Shown: positions 13,135 to 20,161 of the stretch, in pieces
Layout: every line of letters begins with the position of its first letter
Position numbering within the stretch: position 1 is the first letter of the stretch
Assembly (NCBI GenBank): GCA_016709845.1
Contig: JADJMA010000044.1
Coordinates: 1-51,476 of the forward strand
Reading direction: 5' to 3'
Source: Flammeovirgaceae bacterium
GTDB lineage: Bacteria; Bacteroidota; Bacteroidia; Cytophagales; Cyclobacteriaceae
DNA length: 51,476 nt
Translations under genes and position numbers: made by a program
The notes under the pieces: model-generated
Database searches by the model: none
Seen by the model: the letters and a program-made list of their open reading frames with translations, nothing else
Told to the model about the DNA's origin: nothing

Positions 13135-14551
13135 ATGGATTTTAAAGCAGAATTAAATAAAGACAACATTTTTGCAACGATTTCACGAGCAGGAACCAAA
13201 CTTGGATTTCCTACTTATGTAGTAGGTGGTTTTGTGCGGATCTGATGCTAAATAGAGCAAATAAGGATCTCGATTTTGTGTGTGTGGGTAGTGGGATAAA
13301 ATTAGCTCAGCAAGCGGCCAAAGATTTGGGTGGCGTTCCGGTTACTATTTTCAAACATTTGGCACGGCCATGATTAAAGTGGCCGATCGAGAACTGGAGT
13401 TTGTTGGCGCGCGCAAAGAATCGTATCGGGAGGATTCGCGTAAGCCACTCGTGGAAGATGGGACCTTAGAAGAAGATCAGTTGCGCAGAGATTTTACAAT
13501 CAACGCCATGGCCATTAGCTTGAATAAAGAAACGTATGGTGAATTGATTGATCCGTTTGGTGGTGTTCAACATTTAAAAGAGAAGGTGATAAAAACACCC
13601 CTTGATCCCACGATTACCTTTTCAGACGATCCTTTGCGAATGATGCGGGCTATCCGGTTTGCGGCCCAATTAAATTTTGATATTGAAGCCGATACGTTTG
13701 AGGCAATTACAAAAAATGCAGAGCGCCTTTCTATCGTGTCCATGGAGCGTGTGATCGTGGAATTGAATAAAATTATTTTATCACCCGTGCCCTCGTACGG
13801 TTTTAAATTACTCTTCCAATGCGGATTGTTAAAACAATTTTTTCCGGAGATGATCGCCCTGCATGGGGTGGAGTATCAGGATAACAAAGCGCATAAAGAT
13901 AATTTCTTTCATACGCTGCAGGTGCTTGACAATGTTTCTAAAGTATCCGATGATCTTTGGTTGCGATGGGCCGCCATCTTACACGACATTGCTAAACCGG
14001 CAACAAAACGGTTTGATAAAGAAGTAGGATGGACCTTCCACGGACACGAAGACAAAGGAGCTCGCATGGTGCCGGGTATTTTTCGAAGACTTAAGTTGCC
14101 GATGAATGAAAAAATGCTTTTTGTTCAAAAGTTAGTTCGCCTGCATTTACGACCCATTGCCTTGGTAAAGGAAGTGTCGGACTCGGCCGTTCGCAGATTG
14201 CTTTTTGAAGCAGGCGATGATGGCGATGCCCTGATGAAACTTTGCAAGGCCGATATAACCTCCAAGAACAATGATAAGGCGGCTAAATACCTTAGAAATT
14301 TCGAGCAGGTTGAGCAAAAAATGATTGATCTGGAAGCGCGAGACCAAGTGCGCAATTTTCAACCTCCCATTTCGGGTGACGAAATCATCAAACTATTCAA
14401 TATTTTGCCTGGCCCGATAATTGGAGAAATCAAGGAAGAGATAAAGGAAGCTATTCTGGAAGGAATTATCCGAAACGATCGCCAGGAGGCGTATGAATTA
14501 TTAATACAAATTGCAAACCGAAAAGGATTAACTCACGAAGTAAACCAGTAA
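13135..14551 (+). CDS. cca: CCA-adding tRNA nucleotidyltransferase / poly(A) polymerase family with HD domain
   Basis: Adds or repairs the CCA end of tRNAs (class II nucleotidyltransferase). About 472 residues. The N-terminal part shows VVGGFVRD and KDLDFV (metal-binding Asp pair), then YREDSRKP and RRDFTINAMA, then DPLRMMRAIRFAAQL of the RNA-binding neck, and a central HD domain (LHDIAKP, FHGHEDKGA). The DGTLEEDQLRRDFT stretch is typical of the family. Two frame breaks near the 5' end (a base missing near 13240 and another near 13361) hide the first ~80 residues from simple ORF calling; the ATG at 13135 restores the full nucleotidyltransferase head. The HD-containing form could also act as a poly(A) polymerase; CCA addition is more likely as no other such gene is visible here. 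Confidence 0.9.
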
Positions 14552-14557
14552 CTAAAA

Positions 14558-15310
14558 ATGAAACACATTGTAATTATTTTTTTTGTTTGCCTGTGTACTG
14601 TTTCTTTCGCACAAACGAAGAAACAGCCGGCTAAAGTAGAACCGACTAAAGTAGAGCCGGCCAAAACAGAAAACACTCAACCGGTTACGAAAGCAGTAAA
14701 TCCGTTAACTGAACATTTCTATAAAAAGTATGTAACGGCCATTCAATGGAACGATTTTGATGTTGCCAAAGATGCGCTGTACGATTTGATTATCGAAAAT
14801 CCACAGAATGACTCACTCATTTTTAGTCTTGCTTATTACTACTATGAGAATGAAAAATATGCTCCTGCCGTGTTAGTGTCACAACAACTACTGACGCGTA
14901 ATCCTAAAAGCATTCCGGCACTCGAGATTTGTGCGGTGGGCTATGAAATGTTGGGGGTACCGGATCGCTCGTTGCAAAATTATGAGAGCCTCTATCTGTT
15001 AACCAATAATGTGAACACGCTCTACAAAATGCCTTTCTTACAATACGATTTGAAGCGGTATACCGAATGTCTGGCTACCCTGGAAATTTTGCTGGCAAAG
15101 CCCGAATTGGATACTCTTAAAGTGACTTTTAACGATGCCGAAAACAAATCCAAAGAATATCCCATGAAGGTGGCCGTACTTAACCTTAAAGGATTGGCGG
15201 TACAGGAGCAATTTGGAGACAAGGCAGCGGCCAAAAAACTTTTTGAAGAGGCATTAGCCATCGCTCCTGATTTTATTATTGCTAAACAGAATTTGGCGAA
15301 AGTGAAATAA
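14558..15310 (+). CDS. Exported TPR-repeat protein
   Basis: 250 residues with a signal peptide (IVIIFFVCLCTVSFAQ) and a short Lys/Pro/Glu linker with an internal repeat (KVEPTKVEP). The remainder reads as TPR-like helical pairs (LIFSLAYYYYENEKYAPAV, NPKSIPALEICAVGYEMLG, AKKLFEEALAIAPDFIIAK). Probably periplasmic protein-protein scaffold; specific role not recognisable. It starts 6 bases after cca, so the two are likely cotranscribed. Confidence 0.75.
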   Translation: MKHIVIIFFVCLCTVSFAQTKKQPAKVEPTKVEPAKTENTQPVTKAVNPLTEHFYKKYVTAIQWNDFDVAKDALYDLIIENPQNDSLIFSLAYYYYENEKYAPAVLVSQQLLTRNPKSIPALEICAVGYEMLGVPDRSLQNYESLYLLTNNVNTLYKMPFLQYDLKRYTECLATLEILLAKPELDTLKVTFNDAENKSKEYPMKVAVLNLKGLAVQEQFGDKAAAKKLFEEALAIAPDFIIAKQNLAKVK

Positions 15311-15360
15311 GCATGCAACCTATTGATACAGCCAGGGTCTTTAGGACTAGCGAATAGAGT

Positions 15361-15912
15361 TTGGAGGCCCCGGCATTACATATTCATGATGATTTGATTG
15401 ACCGATGCCGGCAAGGGGACAGGGAAGCCTATTACAAACTTTATAAGCTTTACAGCAGAAGTATGTATAACGTGGGCTATCGGATTGTGAATGATGCCGA
15501 AGAGGCGGAAGATGTCTTGCAGGATGCGTTTATCAGTGCTTTTAATAATCTGGAACGATACCGGGGTGATTCTACCTTTGGTGCTTGGCTCAAGAGAATA
15601 GTAATAAATAAAGCAATCAACTATGTGAACAGGCGAAAGCCTGATCGATTACCTGAAGACGATAGTTGGGATGTAAAGGAAGAGGAAGCAATGGATACCC
15701 TGGAAGGGTTTCCGTTTACCGTAGCTAAAGTACGGCAGGCGATACAAGCCTTGCCGGATGGCTACCGTTCAGTCCTTTCTTTATATCTTTTGGAAGGCTA
15801 CGATCATGGTGAAATTGCGGAGATCTTGAGTATCACAGAGTCTACATCAAAATCGCAATTTAACCGGGCAAAGAAAAAACTAAAAGAACTCCTGGAGGGA
15901 GGAATTTTATGA
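15361..15912 (+). CDS. ECF-type RNA polymerase sigma factor
   Basis: 183 residues. Region 2 is clear (YKLYKLYSRSMYNVGYRIV, EEAEDVLQDAFISAF, GDSTFGAWLKRIVINKAINY) and region 4 ends it (ALPDGYRSVLSLYLLEGYDHGEIAEILSI, SQFNRAKKKLKELL). It should direct transcription of a stress or envelope regulon. The start is taken as TTG because a TAG stops the frame two codons upstream; an ATG at 15313 is in the same frame but behind that stop. A putative membrane anti-sigma factor follows after 82 bases, the usual sigma/anti-sigma order. Confidence 0.88.
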   Translation: MEAPALHIHDDLIDRCRQGDREAYYKLYKLYSRSMYNVGYRIVNDAEEAEDVLQDAFISAFNNLERYRGDSTFGAWLKRIVINKAINYVNRRKPDRLPEDDSWDVKEEEAMDTLEGFPFTVAKVRQAIQALPDGYRSVLSLYLLEGYDHGEIAEILSITESTSKSQFNRAKKKLKELLEGGIL

Positions 15913-15994
15913 AATGAGCAGGATTGAGAAACACCACCATGGATGAATATCAACAGCAAATTCCATGTGACAATTAAAAATCAATTATATACAC

Positions 15995-16522
15995 ATGAAA
16001 GATTCATTGAAAGATTTTATTGACACACACAGGCAGGAATTCGATCATCTCGAACCATCGGATTCGGTATGGAATAAAATAAAGCCAAACGTGCCGGGTA
16101 AGTCCATATCATTATGGAATAATGTAATGATTTGGAGAGTAGCCGCCATGCTATTTCTCGGCTTGTCGGTCTATCTATTTGCAACCAGTAGCATAGCCCA
16201 TAAACCCTCGCGGGAAACCGCCAAACTACAAGGTGATTTTTCGGATTTGGAAAGTTTTTATAGCGAGCAAATTGCAGAGAAAGTGGAGTTGATAGATAAC
16301 ATCCAAAACCTGAACGGGGGAGAGGCATTTACGCAAGATCTCGAGAAGTTGGAAGCGATGTATTTTGTTTTGAGAGAACAGATGAAAGCCAATCCTACTA
16401 AGAAAGTGAAGGATGCGTTGATTTTAAATTTATTGGTTCGAATCGATTTGCTGAATCAACAAATAAAAAGTTTGGAGGATTCTAAAAAAGAAAAGTCGAA
16501 ACCTGCGGCAGCGGCAGCCTGA
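15995..16522 (+). CDS. Putative membrane-anchored anti-sigma factor
   Basis: 175 residues. A short cytoplasmic head (SLKDFIDTHRQEFDHLEPSD, SVWNKIKP) resembles the start of Bacteroidota anti-sigma factors. One membrane segment follows at about residues 48-65 (VAAMLFLGLSVYLFA), then a long charged, probably coiled-coil periplasmic part and an Ala-rich tail (KSKPAAAAA). It lies just downstream of the ECF sigma factor, which supports the role by context only; no ZAS zinc motif is visible. A decayed copy of its last codons reappears near 17063-17099. Confidence 0.6.
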   Translation: MKDSLKDFIDTHRQEFDHLEPSDSVWNKIKPNVPGKSISLWNNVMIWRVAAMLFLGLSVYLFATSSIAHKPSRETAKLQGDFSDLESFYSEQIAEKVELIDNIQNLNGGEAFTQDLEKLEAMYFVLREQMKANPTKKVKDALILNLLVRIDLLNQQIKSLEDSKKEKSKPAAAAA

Positions 16523-16600
16523 GCCTAAAAATCTTCTTCGCTCTTAAGTTCGAATTTATCTTTATGGCTGTCGAGTATCCTGACTTCCGCACTTTTTTAA
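16487..16600. repeat. Duplicated convergent gene junction, copy A
   Basis: Contains the true 3' end of the putative anti-sigma gene followed by a vestigial 3' end of ftsE in the minus direction. Bases 16524-16572 are identical to 17102-17150 (49 bp); similarity extends on both sides with scattered substitutions and small indels. In copy A the ftsE-like part is no longer joined to a gene. Confidence 0.85.
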
Positions 16601-17102
16601 AGAAAGAAATAATCGATATTTTTATATAGTTAGAGGCATATTCTGAAGTAGATAGGGGTGTCTCAGACGGCCTAAAATTTAAACAGATTGCTTACCAGTA
16701 TGGTCGGGTTAACTACTGATGCTATTTTACCAGCTAATTAAATATTAACAACTCATACGAAAAATAGCATACCAATTGCGCGCGGATACTTCGTTTATCC
16801 CTTTAATCTTTAGCGTAGGCCGCGCCAACAATCAGGTGGAGTCCGCCAGAGGCGGACTCCACCTGATTGTTCTTTGTGCGACTACAATTTAATTGCGAAG
16901 TGAGCATGAATTTGCGCACAATAATATGCTTCCGCATTTAGAAAATCAATTTATGATTAACCCCAAAGGATTGAGGTGATGTCCGAGAATAATTTGTTCT
17001 ATCGTGAAATCTAATTACCGAAAAAAAATTTCTGAAATGAGTGTTCCAGTGCTGAGTCAGGAGAAAAGAAAAATCGAAACCTGCGTCATCAGCAGCCTGA
17101 AC
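16523..17102. other. 580-bp gene-free stretch holding a duplicated gene-end junction
   Basis: No convincing gene. It begins with a partial copy of the ftsE 3' end and finishes with a partial copy of the upstream gene's 3' end. Between lie a 10-bp inverted repeat (16719-16728 with 16761-16770) and a 45-base perfect hairpin (16827-16871). The stretch is AT-rich with stops in all frames. Confidence 0.6.
16827..16871. repeat. Perfect 21-bp inverted repeat hairpin
   Basis: Two 21-base arms separated by AGA, fully complementary, with core TCCGCCAGAGGCGGA. The core resembles the TCCGCCAGCTGGCGGA palindrome in the tRNA-Ser array (43171-43186), suggesting a dispersed REP-like palindrome family. It could act as a terminator stem but no T tract follows the arm closely. 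Confidence 0.85.
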
Positions 17103-17178
17103 CTAAAAATCTTCTTCGCTCTTAAGTTCGAATTTATCTTTATGGCTGTCCAGTATTTTACCGTCTTCGCATTTTAAA
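17063..17178. repeat. Duplicated convergent gene junction, copy B
   Basis: Mirror situation to copy A: here the ftsE 3' end is the real one, and the upstream part is a vestige of the anti-sigma gene's end. In the original frame the vestige reads KEKSKPASSAA then stop, against KEKSKPAAAAA in the true gene. The period between copies is 578 bp. Confidence 0.85.
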
Positions 17179-17815
17179 ACGCGGGCCGGAAAGCGTTTGA
17201 TGAGTCCGTAACTATGGGTAGCCATTAATACTGCAGTACCGCTCTTATTAATTTGTTGAAAGATTTTCATAATTCCATTGGAGACTTCTGGATCCAGATT
17301 TCCGGTAGGCTCGTCCGCAATTAGAATGAGCGGTTCATTGATCAGCGCCCGGGCAATAACCACCCGCTGCTGTTCGCCCCCAGACAATTGATGAGGCATC
17401 TTCTTCTCGACAGAACCTAAACCAACTTGCATTAAAACTTCAGCAAGCCTGTTTTTCATACGGGCACTATCCTTCCAGCCTGTGGCCTTCATAACAAAAT
17501 TCAGATTATCGCCAACGGTACGATCGGTGAACAATTGAAAATCCTGAAAGATGATTCCTATTTTCCTGCGCAGCAGAGGAACTTGATTGCTTTTAATTTC
17601 ACGAATACTAAAACCCGCTACACTAATATCACCCAGGCGTAACGGCAGATCAGCATACAAGGTTTTAAGCAGAGAAGATTTTCCAGAGCCAGTCCGGCCA
17701 ATCAAAAAAATGAACTCTCCTTATCAATGTCAAAATTAATATCACCCAAAACAGTATTGTGATCCTGAAAGATGCTGGCTTCTTTTACTCGAACTACCGG
17801 ATCAGATGAAAACAT
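17103..17815 (-). CDS. ftsE: Cell-division ABC ATPase FtsE
   Basis: ATPase half of the FtsEX complex that links septal cell-wall hydrolysis to division, on the inner face of the cytoplasmic membrane. Motifs in order: Walker A GRTGSGKSS, Q-loop FQDFQLF, signature LSGGEQQRVVIARAL, Walker B LILIADEPTGNLD, H-loop MATHS. Length about 237 residues, usual for FtsE. The first ~37 codons (MFSSDPVVRVKEASIF) are in another frame because a G is missing near 17722; the ATG ending at 17815 restores the family N-terminus. No ftsX is adjacent, which is common in this phylum. Other small ABC ATPases such as LolD are similar; the short length and NLDPEVSNGIM context favour FtsE. Confidence 0.85.
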
Positions 17816-17820
17816 GACAC

Positions 17821-18522
17821 TCAAAATCTTAACTTCGTAATTCGTAAATCGTACTTCCTAATTCTCTTATCCATTAGCCTTTTGTGATCTGCCAGAAATT
17901 TCTCCAGGCCACTATCCGTAAGCGGATGTTTGAGTAAAGCCATAATTACATGGAGTGGACAGGTCGCAACATCGGCACCAATCTCCGCACACTTAATTAA
18001 ATGAATAGTATGGCGAATACTGGCCGCCAAAATCTCTGTACCGTACCCGTAATTATCATAGATCAATCTGATTTGAGCGATCAGGTCAAGTCCATCTTGC
18101 GAGATATCATCCAATCTACCGATGAAGGGGGAAACATAACTGGCACCGGCTTTAGCCGTTAACAACGCCTGGCCGGGCGAAAAAACCAGTGTGCAATTTG
18201 TACGAATTCCCTCACTTGTAAATTTCTTTATGGCTTTAACGCCATCTTTAATCATCGGTACTTTAACAACAATCTTGTCATCGATCTTGGCTAATTCCTT
18301 ACCCTCTTTAATGATACCGTCAAAGTCGGTAGCAATCACTTCCGCACTTACGTTATTATCAACGATGTGACAAATGGCTTTATAATGCGCCATGATTTTA
18401 TCCTTACCAGCAATGCCTTCTTTGGCCATTAGCGATGGGTTAGTGGTTACGCCATCTAAAACGCCAAGGTCATACGCTTCTTTAATTTCGAATAGGTTTG
18501 CTGTGTCGATAAAGAATTTCAT
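17821..18522 (-). CDS. Transaldolase / fructose-6-phosphate aldolase family
   Basis: Class I aldolase of the short transaldolase type, for the pentose phosphate pathway. About 233 residues including an extended basic tail. Motifs: MKFFIDTANLFEIKEA at the start, DGVTTNPSLMAKEG, KVPMIKDGVKAIKKF with the Schiff-base Lys, NCTLVFSPGQALLTAKAG, and SPFIGRLDD. I choose the internal MKFFIDTAN start over a methionine 7 codons upstream because it matches the family. The gene ends 5 bases before the ftsE start and may be cotranscribed with it. Family members act either as transaldolase or as fructose-6-phosphate aldolase; the sequence does not decide. Confidence 0.88.
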   Translation of the reverse strand: MKFFIDTANLFEIKEAYDLGVLDGVTTNPSLMAKEGIAGKDKIMAHYKAICHIVDNNVSAEVIATDFDGIIKEGKELAKIDDKIVVKVPMIKDGVKAIKKFTSEGIRTNCTLVFSPGQALLTAKAGASYVSPFIGRLDDISQDGLDLIAQIRLIYDNYGYGTEILAASIRHTIHLIKCAEIGADVATCPLHVIMALLKHPLTDSGLEKFLADHKRLMDKRIRKYDLRITKLRF

Positions 18523-18599
18523 AAGGAGTTGTTTAAGTGCCAAAATTAACCCAAAAAACTAAAAAACCTTCCCTGAATTTGTATCGAGAAGGTTTAAAA

Positions 18600-18697
18600 A
18601 AGTGGCAAACCGAACATCGCACCGCTACAACTACCTACCCTTGCTACCTTCCGATCCTGGGGGAGTTCAGCAGGAGCTGGTCGTGCCGATTTGCCGG
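18600..18697 (-). ncRNA. ffs: Signal recognition particle RNA (small bacterial type)
   Basis: Read on the minus strand, the apical domain motif CCAGGATCGGAAGGTAGCA is the conserved SRP RNA core bound by Ffh (compare CAGGTCCGGAAGGAAGCAG in Escherichia coli). The flanks pair: GGCAAA near the 5' end with TTTGCC near the 3' end. A -7 promoter box sits just upstream and a T run (TTTTTT) follows at about 18595-18600. Ends are estimated to within a few bases. Confidence 0.85.
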
Positions 18698-18700
18698 GCG

Positions 18701-18708
18701 CAAAGGTA
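18701..18708 (-). promoter_or_regulatory. -7 promoter box of the SRP RNA
   Basis: TACCTTTG on the minus strand matches TAnnTTTG and lies 4-5 bases before the predicted RNA start, the spacing expected in Bacteroidota. Confidence 0.6.
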
Positions 18709-18749
18709 ATAAAATAATTGACCAGACTATATCTTTAGCTAAAATCGCA

Positions 18750-18986
18750 TTAGGCTAAGCCCGATAAATAGAGATTAAACTCAAGCGCATTAACCTCAAC
18801 AAAACCATCCACGGCTAAATCCTCAAAGATCCCTGTATCAAATTCAAGATCACGAATCTCAACAGTTTCCTTTTCAACTACAATCTCAGTGCCTTTTAGA
18901 TGGATGGGATTAACCCGGACAAGAATTTTTATTCCATCCGCTTCCTTTTTAAAATATTGATGAACAATATTGCTTTCTTTTCCCAT
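18750..18986 (-). CDS. Small hypothetical protein, 78 residues
   Basis: Not recognised. Rich in Glu, Val and Ile (EIVVEKETVEIRDLEFD, FVEVNALEFNLYL), with no membrane segment or signal peptide; probably a small soluble beta-rich protein. The start (MGKESNIVHQYFKK) is nearly back to back with the divergent acetyltransferase. Composition is gene-like and the frame is clean, so I keep it. Confidence 0.6.
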   Translation of the reverse strand: MGKESNIVHQYFKKEADGIKILVRVNPIHLKGTEIVVEKETVEIRDLEFDTGIFEDLAVDGFVEVNALEFNLYLSGLA

Positions 18987-18990
18987 GCCA

Positions 18991-19548
18991 ATGGATTTTC
19001 AAATGAATCAAGTTCCGGAGCAGTTACAGACCGATCGCCTGATCCTCACCAGGCTACGGCACGAAGATGCAGAAGAAATTTTTTATACCTATGCAAGCAA
19101 ACCAGAAAGTACATACTTTGTTTCGTGGCCTACACATCAATTGATTAAGGATACACGAGCCTATCTCACCCGAACGATTACAGGGTGGAGGCAAGGTGTC
19201 GATTTCTCTTATGGCATTCGGTTACAAGCGAATGGTCGGCTTATAGGGAGTGGTGGATTTTTGAATGATAGTGGCAAAGTTCAGGTCGGTTATGTCTTTG
19301 GGCCATTACATTGGGGAAAGGGGTATGCCACCGAGGCAACCCGGGAATTAATCAGGGTGCTTAATAGGCAACCGGGTATTTTTCGGATTGGCTCTTTTGT
19401 CGATGCCGATAATCTAGCTTCCGCCAGGGTGTTGATAAAGGCGGGCTTTGTCGAAGAAGCTGTTCTTCAAAACTGGTTTCGATTTCCAAATCAGGGGAAT
19501 GTGCCGAAAGATTGCGTTCTCTTTAAGATTCCCGATTTAGGCAATTGA
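18991..19548 (+). CDS. GNAT family N-acetyltransferase (RimJ/RimL type)
   Basis: Acetyl-CoA-dependent N-acetyltransferase, about 186 residues. Motifs: LQTDRLILTRLRHEDAEEIF at the N-terminus, VGYVFGPLHWGKGYATEA (the acetyl-CoA binding Q/RxxGxG/A region, here WGKGYA) and SFVDADNLASARVLIKAGF. This is the pattern of the RimJ/RimL subgroup that acetylates ribosomal protein N-termini or small amines; the substrate cannot be told. Possible ATGs at 18970, 18985, 18991 and 19003; I choose 18991, which avoids overlap with the divergent small gene. Confidence 0.85.
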   Translation: MDFQMNQVPEQLQTDRLILTRLRHEDAEEIFYTYASKPESTYFVSWPTHQLIKDTRAYLTRTITGWRQGVDFSYGIRLQANGRLIGSGGFLNDSGKVQVGYVFGPLHWGKGYATEATRELIRVLNRQPGIFRIGSFVDADNLASARVLIKAGFVEEAVLQNWFRFPNQGNVPKDCVLFKIPDLGN

Positions 19549-19697
19549 ACCCAAATTATAATTGACGAATGAAAATCAACAACCAAGCTGGTGATTTTCA
19601 TTTTCAGTTCATGACGCTACGGTCATAATCCTGATAGTCATCAGGGGTTTAACCTTGACATCCTGATGGTAAACGTCAGGATAGTCAACCCTTCTGG

Positions 19698-19726
19698 CAG
19701 ATTATGCATTCCTAATGCATAATCTG
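19698..19726. repeat. Dispersed hairpin repeat (ATTATGCA family), copy 1
   Basis: CAGATTATGCATT and its complement AATGCATAATCTG around a CCT loop. The right flank GGGTTGA pairs with TCAACCC found 6 bases outside the left arm. A relative with the same ATTATGCA core and similar flanks lies at 38627-38653. Confidence 0.75.
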
Positions 19727-19789
19727 GGTTGAAGATTCTTTGATTTGGTTATACCGCTAAATTCAAAAATAAGATATTGAGTGGACAGA

Positions 19790-19821
19790 TTTGGTGAAAA
19801 GTAAACCCTTTGCTATACTTG
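19790..19821 (+). promoter_or_regulatory. Promoter candidate for bTHX and possibly the trp leader
   Basis: TTTG at 19790-19793 and TATACTTG at 19814-19821 fit the -33 TTTG and -7 TAnnTTTG boxes of Bacteroidota, with one mismatch in the -7 box and a 20-base spacer. It lies 22 bases before the bTHX start codon. Confidence 0.5.
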
Positions 19822-19843
19822 CTCATAAATTTTAATTTACCCA

Positions 19844-20023
19844 ATGGGAAGAGGTGATAAAAAAACCAAAAAAGGCAAACGGACAATAGGTTCTTTTGGC
19901 GTTTCAAGAAATAAAAGTAAAATCAAAGCGAGATTGAAGCGGGTTGCTTCAAAGAAGACTGAGGTAGCCGCAGCAGCCGAAGCGAAGCCTAAAAGAGCAT
20001 CAAGAAAAAAAGCCGAAGCTTAA
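19844..20023 (+). CDS. 30S ribosomal protein bTHX
   Basis: 59 residues, very basic. MGRGDKKTKKGKRTIGSFG is the family hallmark, followed by VSRNKSK. bTHX is a small peptide of the 30S head first seen in Thermus and common in Bacteroidota. The C-terminus is longer than usual, with an Ala/Glu/Lys-rich tail (AAAAEAKPKRASRKKAEA). The stop codon is two bases before the trp leader peptide, so both are probably on one transcript. Confidence 0.85.
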   Translation: MGRGDKKTKKGKRTIGSFGVSRNKSKIKARLKRVASKKTEVAAAAEAKPKRASRKKAEA

Positions 20024-20025
20024 AA

Positions 20026-20082
20026 ATGACAAGAAATATTCAAATGGCGTGGTGGTGGCACAAATCGAATTTCGATATGTGA
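20026..20082 (+). CDS. trpL: trp operon leader peptide
   Basis: 18-residue ORF MTRNIQMAWWWHKSNFDM with three consecutive Trp codons (TGG at 20050-20058), lying 79 bases before trpE and just before a terminator-like hairpin. This is the hallmark of ribosome-mediated attenuation: when charged tRNA-Trp is scarce the ribosome stalls on the Trp codons and the downstream RNA folds into an antiterminator. Length and position match the classical E. coli leader, but the sequence is unrelated outside the Trp run. Confidence 0.85.
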   Translation: MTRNIQMAWWWHKSNFDM

Positions 20083-20117
20083 GCAGCCTTGCTATGTTAT
20101 TAAGTATTGCCGAAGGC
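20059..20117 (+). promoter_or_regulatory. trp attenuator: leader hairpin and possible antiterminator pairing
   Basis: Directly after the Trp codons, 20059-20081 can fold into a 4+5 bp hairpin (CACA/TGTG and ATCGA/TCGAT around one mismatch) whose 5' arm would be covered by a ribosome stalled at Trp. Further on, GCCTT at 20086-20090 can pair with AAGGC at 20113-20117, which are the first bases of the terminator stem. That gives the mutually exclusive folds expected of an attenuator. The pairings are read by eye; relative stabilities were not computed. Confidence 0.6.
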
Positions 20118-20145
20118 CCGCTGTTCACAGTGGGCTTTCTTATTT
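20113..20145 (+). terminator. trp attenuator terminator hairpin
   Basis: 11-bp stem (AAGGCCCGCTG with CAGTGGGCTTT, two G-U pairs) around a TTCA loop, followed by the T-rich CTTATTTAG. It lies between the leader peptide and trpE and should stop transcription when Trp is plentiful. Confidence 0.8.
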
Positions 20146-20161
20146 AGTAGCAATTATAATT

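Larger units (their letters stand above)
19549..19843. other. Intergenic region rich in inverted repeats
   Basis: No gene. Contains short CATCAGG/CCTGATG-type inverted segments around 19630-19680, the strong hairpin at 19698-19726, and a promoter candidate at its end. The first part (19570-19605) has GAAAATCA/TGATTTTC pairing that could terminate the acetyltransferase transcript. Confidence 0.5.

Noticed and set aside
16827..16871. Reading the perfect hairpin as the terminator of the anti-sigma gene
   Set aside because: It lies 300 bases past the stop and is not followed by a T tract; a REP-like palindrome fits better.
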